Source of the DNA: Acanthaster planci
Lineage: Eukaryota > Echinodermata > Asteroidea > Valvatida > Acanthasteridae
DNA length: 64,000 bases
Direction: 5' to 3'
Assembly (NCBI RefSeq): GCF_001949145.1
Contig: NW_019091372.1
Span: 1,818,615-1,882,614 of the forward strand
Both the position numbers and the translations under genes were made by a program. The notes beneath the pieces are model-generated. The model was not told the origin of the DNA. It saw nothing but the letters and a program-made list of their open reading frames with translations, and made no database searches. This document shows, in pieces, positions 29,501-41,500 of the stretch. How positions within the stretch are numbered: the first letter of the stretch is position 1; each line of letters opens with the position of its first letter.

Positions 29501-32500
29501 CCGGTAGTACCTGGTACATTCATGAGTGATTATCTGTCCAGTGCCTACATCTACATGTACAAACGAGTACTTTCAAGCACTTAGTGTATACTGCCGGTAG
29601 TACCTGGTACATTCATGAGTGATTATCTGTCCAGTGCCTACAGCTACATGTACAAACGAGTACTTTCAAGCACTTAATGTATACTAGTCTACCGGTAGTA
29701 CCTGATACATTCATGAGTGATTATCTGTCCAGTGCCTACAGCTACATGTACAAATGAGTACTTTCAAGCACTTAGTGTATACTGCCAGTAGTACAGTGTA
29801 CCTGGTACATTCATGAGTGATTATCTGTCCAGTGCCTACATCTACATGTACATGTACATGTACAAACGAGTACTTTCAAGCACTTAGTGTATACTGCCAG
29901 TAGTACCTGGTACATTCATGAGTGATTATCTGTCCAGTGCCTAGAGCTACATGCACTAGTACATGTACATGTCCCGGTGTGCATAGGTACATGTATGTAT
30001 GCACATGTATGATAAACATGTGAAGTGCTTGTACCCGGTATACTTACCCAAATGGTCATGCCATCGTGCATCAGTGCACTCACCTATTCATGATGTGAAA
30101 AATGCATCGTGTGTTGCCTTGACGACAGCATCAACTGCACGAGAGAGCTTACAGTGGGTCCCCGCATGAGCCAGCTGGTTAATTTTACAGTGTGTTCGCA
30201 TGCACAGTAATTAATGAGGTGTGCTGCTTTTGGGGAGATTAGTGGATGGAAATATTTATGACGGTTCTCTCAAGCCTGGATGGCTGGATCAAAAAAACTG
30301 CCTTTCGTCGGCTTGTTACATGCACCTCAAAAGTGTCAAGGGAGGGTCGCGGATTATCTTACAGCTTGGGCACTTAATAAATAAAGAACTGAGGATGTGC
30401 ATATATAGCTACATGTACATGTAGACTTGGAACAAGCACCTCTTTGCTGTGAAAAGGAAGAGCCGAATAACTGTCAAATGAACGATTGATGCACCATGCA
30501 GTGTGAGGTACATGTATCGGCAGCACACTGTACGTGTACATTGTCTGTGTACCGATAAATGTTCCGTTAAGGCAGAAGATCAGGTACCGTTATGTTGCAC
30601 ATGGACTGCTCCTTACCACAACTTCACTTCCAGAGCCTGCCAAGTGTCTTGAACTCACGGCAGACGTGTGGCTTGAGCGACAGCGCGATTCTTGTGAGAG
30701 CATTGGTTGTCCCCGCCAATTTCCCCGGGAAGGAAGGAGCTCATTTTTGTCTGCACATGAACATACACTGCAGGCGCTGTGCACAACTCACTCGGGACGT
30801 TGTTTCAAGGTGACTGAGGCACTAGACAGGACGGAACGCTGACATGGCCAGCAGCAGCCACGTTACTACCGTCTGACTCGTGCATGTAGAAAAAAACTGT
30901 GCCTTATGAGGGCTTCAGGACTTCTCTCCCAAGTTAATTGATTTTCCGATCCCCTGAGTTTCTAAGAGCAGGAAGATCTCATGACTAAGAATGTTAAGGT
31001 TAATCACACTATTGAAAATCTGAGAAGTGCTGTTGGCACAGAACCGCTAGCTCTGCTATGGGTGTGTGTGGATGAGTAGTGTGAATTACACATAGAACAT
31101 CTGAATAGGTTCTGCATGTAGCGGGCCAGCGACTTGTGAGTTTTCTGCAGTCTACAGCTCCCTGAGAGAAATTCAACAAGACAGTTTCCATTGACTCCGA
31201 GTTTGTCAGTTTCTGGCTTGGCATACATGTAACTCATTGAGAGATTGGCACCCGTTTGATACACGCACCTCAAGACTCCGGACTCTGTGATCTGTGGGAG
31301 GTCTGCCGGTAGCAGCCAGAGTCTACATGTACATGTAGCTGGTAGACTCTCCTCTAGCAAAGTCTTTGGAGTTCTGATCTGACTTCAGATCAAGAAATCT
31401 CAACATCATCAGTGCCGTCTGTGATCTTTGGACGTGTATTGACGATTCGTGGCAATCCTCAAATCTGTGGGTGCTTACATGTACATGTATTCATACGCTG
31501 AGCTGAACCCCATCCGAGCTTTAATATTGTCAGAAATGAAGGTAAAAGTCTTTTTCTGTGTTCCCACAAAATATTTTTAGGCTTATATAGATTTCACTGA
31601 ATTTACTGAGCCTCCGTGGCACGGTAATAGTCTGGTTATAAGGTACCATGGCTTTTAATTCTTATTTGCTTGTTTGAATTTAAAGTGCAGTGCCTAGATC
31701 ATGGGAATGACAATAAATTTTTCCTCGTGAGTTGTACAAATGTACCGGTAGTCCGTTGTTTCAGATGTGACTACATGTATGACTCTTGCATCCAGTTTCG
31801 AAACGAATGCATCCATTGAGCATGTCCCAGCTGGCTTTGTTAAAATGTACACGTACTTACATGTACATAGTACAAGTAGCATTTCTCAGTTCTATTGTGA
31901 CAGACCTCACTTCAGGAATTAAATGTGGACTTATGTAATGAGCCACCACGTCACCGGTTCACGGTCACTGGTTGCGGCCCATTGAAATTTGTAGAGCGTC
32001 AATGGCTACATGTACTATTTATTGCTTGAGTCAAGGCCCATTGTTGCGTGGACCGGTAATGATGATTCACCTGTGTGAGTAAAAAGAAAAACAAGGAATG
32101 TGAAACTTTGAACATCATCATACGGGGGGAGGTACATGATATATTGTTCATTTATGGTATGTACCGGTGTACACACCCACGCATTTATAGACATGTAGAT
32201 CGTGTCAAAATTACTTGGCTGCACCATACTGTACGTCACACACGACTTGGTGGGAAGCAGTTACAGCCTCAACTATAGAGTTGTGCATAATTTCAAGCCG
32301 CAGCCAAGTAATGCAGACACAGCCGTACATTGTCATGTACATGTAGGTTAGGAGTCCTTTTATGAAGCATATCAGTCCCAGACTTGTTCAAATTAACCCT
32401 GGTGTGCAGGCTTCCACCGGATGGTTCCGGTTTGGTGTTGCTTTCATTCTTTCATTTTCGTTTTTTTCACAGGCCTTGTCAATCTCAAAATGAAAAATGT

Positions 32501-35500
32501 CTCCAATTGTTAAGTTATCCTTAATCTCTGATATGGTGTACATGTGTACACATGGACTGTCATTATGTCTGGCTTTTTTAGTGGTAATCTTGCCGTATTC
32601 AAATTCACAAAGGCAATTTGATTTTTTTTCCCAAGCAGTGTAATTTCACCAAAACAAAGGTAAACATGGTAAAAGAAACCATTATTTACCCTCTGTTTAC
32701 ATGTACATGTACATGCATGGTGCCGGTATACATGTTTGTACATGTACGTGTAAATTATTGATAAATAATGAATTATTTAATAAATTCATGACTGCCTTTT
32801 TGCCCCCAAAATACTGGCTATTCAGGTATATACATGCTTGTATATTAATTTTGGACATTTTTTTAATTCATACTGGAATATTTTCTGTAGGAACGTTAAT
32901 TACCGTAGGGTTCCCACTCCCATGGAAAAACCTGGAAAAAACATTGTCTTGGAAAGTTACGGATAATTGGGGGAAAAGGGTGTTGTTGAATCCAGTTGTC
33001 AGAGGAAAAAAAGTCACGAAAATTAAAAATCATACAAGGTTTTTTTTTTTTTTGATGGGGTACTTTTGATGTGATAACGGAACAGTGATAAATTCCTTGT
33101 CAGTCTGTAGAGAAGTGGCTGTGGGGCTCATCCAATTCTTATCAAACAACTTTTCTCTGGAAAACGGCCTGAAATGTCACAGAAATTGTCATAGTTTTAG
33201 TCCTGTAAAGTCCTAGAAAGTCATGGATTTTTTTTCAGATTTCTTTGAGAACCTTGTACAAACGAGGCCCCTAAATCCCCCCCTATTTCCCTTAATGAGT
33301 CACCCATTAATGGGCCTGCTTAACCGCACTGGAGAGATTTCCACTCTCAGGTTTCCAAAGTGAACCTCGGGTTAACCAGAGGTTTGGGCTTTCCTGAATA
33401 GGATCCGGCGGCCATCTTGCATTCTCCCACGCGCGCTCAGGACTCAGCAACAGTATGACCAGACCAACCTCTGGTTGCATTGTAAACATTGCAAAATCCT
33501 TTTAAATGCTTGGGTGGGGCATGTTGACAGATACAGTGAATGTCTGTCATTGGAGATAGACATTACATGTACATTACATGGCAGTGCTAAAAGTTCTGGA
33601 AAAAGAAAACAGCAAAAATGGCTTCAAGACGTGGAATTAGTTTCAAGTATTTCACAGTGAGTACATGTAAAGGTAGCTGTACAGTAAACCGATGATAAAT
33701 CCTCATTGCTTAGTGTGACCGTTACTCCTACGTTTTATGCACGTACATGTACATAGACATGCATATACTGTACATGTACATATTTTAGGTACACGTACAT
33801 GTATGTACATGGAGGCATGTTGTAGTCGGGTCCATCAAAAGCCCCTGTATCTTTGTCCAGTACAAATGGAGCAAAAGTCAATTGGTCCAGTCACTAAGTC
33901 AAACTATTCCAGTGAACCGTTAAAAAAGCATTCCTTTGTCATCGTTCACCTCATTATTCATGGCTGGTCTTGTGAAGGGACTTGTGACAGACTTGGCTAC
34001 AATACCACACGGACGTAGACCAGAATACATGTACATGTACATCATGGACAAAAAATGGTAGCATTAGGCAAGTATACCCCCCAGGGAGCTGATGGTTTCA
34101 GGAATATTCAGACGACGTGAGCCCAGTGCGCAGGGATAACGATGGGCGCATAGACACATGTACACTCCGTGATATGCACTATACAAGAACTGACTATTAT
34201 GATGGTTTTTTTTTCATGAAATGGCTACTGTAACTCTGTCCCATTTTCCAGGCTCAGAAGAAGAACTACCGACGGGAGAAGAAGAGGGTCACCAAGGAGC
34301 TGCTTAGCGCCCTCAAGGATCCATCCATCATCGTAATGGCTGACCACCTGAAGGTACGTGTATGCTTTGGGCTCACACCGTGAGGGCGCTGTCATGGGCT
34401 GGTGGGAAAGTGCCCTGACAAGGCCNNNNNNNNNNNNNNNNNNNNNNNNNNNNNNNNNNNNNNNNNNNNNNNNNNNNNNNNNNNNNNNNNNNNNNNNNNN
34501 NNNNNNNNNNNNNNNNNNNNNNNNNNNNNNNNNNNNNNNNNNNNNNNNNNNNNNNNNNNNNNNNNNNNNNNNNNNNNNNNNNNNNNNNNNNNNNNNNNNN
34601 NNNNNNNNNNNNNNNNNNNNNNNNNNNNNNNNNNNNNNNNNNNNNNNNNNNNNNNNNNNNNNNNNNNNNNNNNNNNNNNNNNNNNNNNNNNNNNNNNNNN
34701 NNNNNNNNNNNNNNNNNNNNNNNNNNNNNNNNNNNNNNNNNNNNNNNNNNNNNNNNNNNNNNNNNNNNNNNNNNNNNNNNNNNNNNNNNNNNNNNNNNNN
34801 NNNNNNNNNNNNNNNNNNNNNNNNNNNNNNNNNNNNNNNNNNNNNNNNNNNNNNNNNNNNNNNNNNNNNNNNNNNNNNNNNNNNNNNNNNNNNNNNNNNN
34901 NNNNNNNNNNNNNNNNNNNNNNNNNNNNNNNNNNNNNNNNNNNNNNNNNNNNNNNNNNNNNNNNNNNNNNNNNNNNNNNNNNNNNNNNNNNNNNNNNNNN
35001 NNNNNNNNNNNNNNNNNNNNNNNNNNNNNNNNNNNNNCAAACACAGTGTGTGGTTCTGTTGCCAGATGCAAGTGCATAAAATGCGTGATTTTTATTCGCA
35101 ACTTTAAAAGTCTGGATAATCCAAGAAAATGGGTTATTGGGTCATGGATTTTCATAATTTGGTCATGGAGAAGTCGTGGAATTTATTTGTCCTGTAGGTG
35201 CAAGGACCCTGCAAGGCAAACATGTAGGGACGTTTCACACCAGGGTCACATGTGCATTGGCTGAGTCTGAAATGCTCTGCTGTGGCCTGAAATTCTGCAC
35301 AAGTCTGCTCGTTGGACCAGCCAAAAGATTCGTTTTTAAAAATACTGCAGATCGTTATGTTTATTGGTTATTTACACTTGCTTGCAACCAGCAAGGTCGA
35401 TAAATTTACAATGTTCATTAGCAGTGAGATGAAAAATGAATCAGGTGACCTCAGATGACCTCTGACCTAGTCTTTGCAGTTGAAGAGTTATTTTTCCCTT

Positions 35501-38500
35501 TTATTCTTCAGGTAAGGGGAACCTTGAAGGGCTGGACTAAATTGTGGTGTGTCCTGAAGCCCGGTTTGCTCATCATCTACAAGAGTCCCAAGGTATGTGA
35601 AGATTTCCAAACTTGCCGTGAAATTCATGTAAAGGACGGGGTTTGACAGCTAAAGAACGCCTGTCTAAATTGTTGAGTCTGTTCAATGTAGCATAAATCT
35701 TAACACTTGGATATTATTTCGTGAAAATAGCCAGAACTCTGAAAAGTTCTGAAGTCCCGTCGAAATGCAGAGAGTGAATTGAAATCTTGAGATTCTTCTT
35801 TCTTTGCAATATTGCCGTACTGACCCCAGTTTCGGTTTTGGCGCTTTTACAGCATGGGCAGTGGGTGGGCACGATTCTCTTGAACAATTGCGAGCTGATT
35901 GAGAGACCTTCTCGAAAGGATGGCTTCTGCTTCAAAATCTATCATCCGCTGGACCAGTCCATTTGGGCAACCAGGGTAGGGCAACTTAGATTCCTCTTTC
36001 TCTTTTTCCTTCACCTGTATCTGTTTTTACTACCACGCAGGCGGGAGATACCATACCGGTACATCACAACTCCGTTGGTAGTCGACCAGCAGTCCTCCAA
36101 CAAACTTGCTCAGAAATGCAGCATAAATTTACCCAACGGTGTTGGCAAGTTGCCATAAAAGTTGTATTTTTTTATTTATGGGTACACTCTTTGTACCGCG
36201 AGCCCCTGATTTGTACCCATCACCAGCAGAACAAAGGAAGATTTGGGGGGTCTGATTGGCACAGTGGTGCCTTCCACCTCTGTGGCCCGGGTTCGAATTC
36301 TGCCCAGTCAATCTAAAACTAAACATTCCTTCATTGTTCTCTTGCCCCGGCATTCCTAAATACAACAATTTATAACTGAGGAGGTGCTAGTCTGGTTACA
36401 TAAAAAGCGATTTACGATTCAAAGTTTACAGTTTCCCAAGAGCGATTTCCCCAAAGCGATTTACGATTCAAAGTTTGCAGTTTCCCAAGAGCGATTTCCC
36501 CAAAGCGATTTACGATTCAAAGTTTGCAGTTTCCCAATACTTGGTTCCACTAAAGGTTGTTCGCTTTCCATCCATTTTTTGGCCAGGGGCCGAAAGGCGA
36601 GACGATGGGCTCCATAACCCAGCCCTTGCCCAGCCAGTACCTGATCTTCCGGGCCCCCTCGGAGGCAGCCGGCAAGTGCTGGATGGATGCCTTGGAGCTG
36701 GCGCTACGCTGCTCAAGCCTGCTGATGCGCTCCATGCGGGACGGCACCGCCCTGGACCCAGCGACCATCAGCCAGTCCTTCAGCAAGGAGAAGGGGCTGA
36801 ACGAGAGCGAGATTGAGAACACCCACTTCAAACACGAAGGTAATTTCAACCCCCGGCCCAAACGGCTGGCTTTTGCTGAAAGTGCCTTTCAGGATGATCG
36901 TCCGGATTAGAATTGGAGGTGAAGCAGAGGCAGACCGCTAGGGGCCTTATCCACTGGCTTGATGGGGGCTGGAATGCCCGCCATAACCTCACAGCACAGG
37001 CCAAGGCATAGTTAAGCAAGTCCGCATTCCCATCAAAGGACGGACTCAGTATCAAGTCCAACCACACGCAAAAAGAAATGGGAGCCATTTCTGCACTGGT
37101 GGCATGCTGACAGACAAGTTATATGCATGCAGTAATTGAGTGCTTATTCAACAGGTGTTGTGACTGTCCAAAATGCACAGATGTTTCAAATTAAGAGTGC
37201 GTGTGCCGTGTGCGTACAGTGTGCTTGATGCCAATTCTGTTGAGGCATCTCCTTGGATTTGTAAAGGTATCTGGTATGCAATTCAAAATTGCTGACTTTG
37301 CCGATACGTCCCACAAATTCAACCACGAAAAGAGCCCTTCTGACAAAGCTCAAAGATGTCAAAACATGAAGGATCACAAAGTGCGATCATTTACACTTTC
37401 CTCAAATCAATTTGCTGTGAGAACCAAAGTTTTAGTCATCAGAACCGGCCTTGGAGAAGAGACTACTGTTTCTTACGTCATGTTTCTCTCCTGATCAGGC
37501 CTGGACGATGAGTCTCCGGACAACGAAAGTGACAAGGACCAGGAAAGCAAGAGCGAGTCAGACATGTCTGAACCCGAGGACATCACTTCAATCGACGGAA
37601 CCATCCCGGCGCACAACGAGACTACGTACGTCGTCAACAAAGTTGAAGAACTTGGACAGGTGAGTTTAAAAAAATCAAAGAGAGGACTTCTATTGTGTTG
37701 GACTTTCCTGTACGCTGTTGGAATTTCTTCTGAAACTTTGGACCATACTTTGAGGACTTTGTGTCCCAACAATGTTTTTGGACCTCATAGTATCAGTCGC
37801 ACAGCAGGTGTGTAGTCCCCAGTGCTCTTGTCAATTTCAGCACGAGTCCCTGGAAGTCCATCACAAGTCATTCATTCTCAAGCCTGGTCGCAAGCTATTG
37901 AAGTGAACTTTGAAAATAGCATTTCTTTGTGATTGTTCACCCAGTTTTGTATGATTGGTCTCTTTAAAGAACTTGTGACCGGACTTGTTAAGAGACTTGT
38001 GACGGACTCAACTACAACGCCGCAGATGCCCACAACTACAGAACAAGATTTCGTGTTGTTTTTTTTTAATAATCCTTTTGACTTTTTGCATGTTTTTGTC
38101 TGTGTTCCCTTCGTGCAGGAGTGTTCTCAAACAGAGACCTTAGAGGAGGAGAACAAAGGCCTGATCTGGTCGCTGGTCAAGCAGGTACGGCCGGGGATGG
38201 ACCTGTCCAAGGTCGTCCTCCCAACCTTCATCCTGGAGCCCAGGTCCTTCCTGGACAAGCTGTCCGACTTCTATTACCACGCCGACCTCCTCTCTCAGTG
38301 AGTACGACAAACTCAGAGTGCATTTCGTGAACGAGCAGAGCATACTCTAACGCGTTATTGATCTTGAGGATGGCCATTTTCAACTTTGCGAAAACTTGAG
38401 CCGTGAGCCCAAGCTTGAGGTGAAACAGATTTGATATATTTAGAGGATTTAGCCTGTGTCATAAATGATTGGCCTTGTGTCAGACGTCACTGAGGATTTC

Positions 38501-41500
38501 AGTGGTTGGGCCAGTGCCATTCAGCTGCTTAACACGGAAGTTATTTTGCTTAGCAGAAGTAGGTTAAGAAATGATGTAATGCATATGGCTTCTAATTTGT
38601 TTGTTTATTGTTGCTCAGCACCTAAATTGGATAAGCGATCTTTTCTGCTCAGCAGATAGGCCCTAGCAGTTCCCAGACTCTCTGTCCATGTTAAGTACCC
38701 CGGGATGCGAAATCTGTTCTTTTCCAGAGCTATTCTGGAGGACGATCCTCTCTCTCGGATGAAGCAGACGGCCCGATGGTATCTCTCTGGCTTCTATAAG
38801 AAACCTAAGGTGGGTGGATGCAAAGAAACTTAAGACATGAGCGTACATATCTTGTGCATATTCTCAGTCTTCTTTGAATTTGACATATTTTTGAAATTAC
38901 ACAAAGAAAAGCACTGGAAGAGAGTCAAACTGGAAACAGTGATTATGGTAAACTGTTCGCTAAATTTGTGGTTGCTTGACATATTCGAAACGATTTTATA
39001 CCGAGTCAAGTAAGATAGACAAAAAGAAAGCGAAGTTCAATTAAAAAGACCACGTGCTTGAGGAATTGTTTCAGGCGGCATGTTTGATGAAGAACTCGCC
39101 ACCGTTAGAAAGTGCGGTAACAGTGCACAAAGACTTGAGAGTGATTGGAGGACGGTGGATGGGGTTGAGTCGTCAGCCGGGCAGCTTTGGGTTTTACAAG
39201 ATATGGGTGGATCAGTGTTGATCTTTTATATCGTCAGGGTTTGAAGAAGCCTTACAACCCGATCATTGGGGAGATCTTCCGATGTCTCTGGACGCACCCC
39301 AAGACCAAGAGTCGAACATTCTACATCGCCGAACAGGTAAAAACAACTCAGTCAATTGGATGCAGTACCATGCAGTAATCACGAGTTTGTAACCGTTGGT
39401 GAGCTGGAGAAAAAATGAACCACTTCCTGCCGGGGATTCCGGATCCGGACACGTATGCTTTATATGTGTGGCCGGGGTCTCCGAATTTGGACAAAGGCAA
39501 CAGGGCCTTGTAACAAAAGACCGTACTTGGAACAAAAGACCAGGCTGCTGGGAATTACTGACATTTTTTTACTCTCAAAAAAAAGTGGAGATAATCCAGC
39601 CTTGTTTTGAAACAGTATACCACGGTTTGGGGCATTTAGAGCGAGCGGATTACCACCGGGGACAAAAGTGCTTTACCACCGCAGCGATGAGCCACACAGC
39701 ACCGCTGCATGCTAATCTGGCCCCTATTGAAAAGAGGTCAGCAGCACACTGAGCCAGGTTCGTGAACAAAAGAAAGTTACATAACACCGCACAATCTGGG
39801 CTCTTTTTACAAGGCTGCAGGCCTGGCTGAAATACTCAGGTGTCAATAGATTTTGTCTGTCAGGCTAGAGTGGACACCAGACAGTCCTTCACATGTTTGT
39901 AACTGCCCAGTAAATGAAGATAGGAATGTTTAAAGAATTTTGGAAAAAAAAAAAAAAAGATAAATATGCCAGCCCAGCATCATCAACATCGATAACTGCC
40001 CCGGCAGGAAGTGGTTAAGGTTACAGGAACTTTCCATCAAATTGACTTGTTAAACACAAATTGATAATCATCATTTTTTGGGTTATCAAAATTGTCCTTA
40101 GGTATCCCATCATCCCCCGGTGTCGGCCTTTTACATCACCAACCGCAAGGACGGGTTCTGCATCAGCGGCAGCATCCTTGCCAAGTCCAAGTTCTATGGC
40201 AACTCGGTGACGGCGGCCATGGACGGACTGGCCACCCTGTCCTTTCTGACCAGAGGGGAAGACTACCACATCACCATGCCCTACGCCAACTGCAAAGGTG
40301 AGGAGAAGCACCTACTCCAGAAAAAAAATACATAATGGTGTGACCTGGTGACGGCACATCCTGCTGTCCAGTGTCCACCACTTGCTTGGGTATCGTTCCC
40401 CAAGAAACTTGCTCCAAGAGCTGTATTATTTTGAGCCAAAAATGCTGACTTTTTATAACAAAATACCGCAATTAAAGTCCTTTACAAAGTCGGACAAATC
40501 CTGAGCCTGGGTGGTCATTTGTTCAAGATTTGTCCTACATTTTCTACCACATTGCTGATTTTTGAAACTCTAAGACAGTCCCGATTTTTTTTTCATTTCT
40601 TTGAATAGGGATTCTGTATGGTACCCTGACCATGGAGTACGGGGGAAAGGTGGTCATTGAATGTGATAAGACTGGGTACAAGACTGAGTTCGAGTTCAAA
40701 TTGAAGGTGAGTAAAGATTCTAGTTTTATTTTTGGAGTTTTTTAAAAAGGCAGAAAATTCGACGAAAAAGGCATAATTCAGTCTACATTTTTTTCTTTTT
40801 AAGGAAACTGGTTCTTCTCACCAACTTGTCTTGTCACTTATCTCTTCATGGATTGGTCAATTTTTCTATGCAGCCATTCCTCGGGGGCAGCGATTCATCC
40901 AATCAGGTTGTGGGTAAGATAAAGTTCGGGAAAGAGACCCTGGCAAGCCTGGAGGGCCATTGGGTGAGTATGACATCTCTGCTATCACAGAAACCAATTT
41001 TATTTCTCGTTCTGCTCAATTTGTGACCAAAATACCAACTTTCGTTTCCAGTTTGATGAATTTATTTTGCATATATAGAAGTAAAAGTAGCCTCAAGTTT
41101 AATTGACTTGCATTGTCTGGGAATAACTCTAGGATGTTTATTTCAGTAATGTAAAAATGGTGTGACGATTTGACTTGACTTCGTCAAGAAATCATATTAA
41201 TTCATTGAATCTTTCCGTTTATTTCAGGATGATAAGGTTTACATTAAAGACAAAAGGACTGGGGTAAGTTCCTACGCCTTTTCTGGTCAAGAGGGTTAAA
41301 TTCTTAAATGTATCCGCTCTGAGCGCTACAAGAGAGGGCTTTTTTTTTAGTACTCACTGCATAAGCGCGCGTTTGTAATGGAGATCAATGGCACATTTGA
41401 AGCTGAGTACGCGTAACGAATTTATTCCTTAATGTGTGGTCTTTGCATAAATGCAGAACTCGCGCAAGAGCCTGCTCGGAATTCTTAAAACCATCTGTCT

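Larger units (their letters stand above)
27097..34251 (+). other. ORP5/8 intron 4 (7.2 kb), repeat-rich
   Basis: It contains five tandem copies of a 93-112 bp unit (29478-29960), a duplicated segment (28922 and 29096), a foldback element (33819-34007) and many ACATGTAC palindromes. No exon was recognised. Confidence 0.7.

Noticed and set aside
34225-35155. Open frames of 225-271 codons
   Set aside because: They are almost entirely N from the assembly gap.
36257-36300. Functional tRNA gene
   Set aside because: A- and B-boxes are present, but I could not pair an acceptor stem or anticodon arm; a SINE is more likely.
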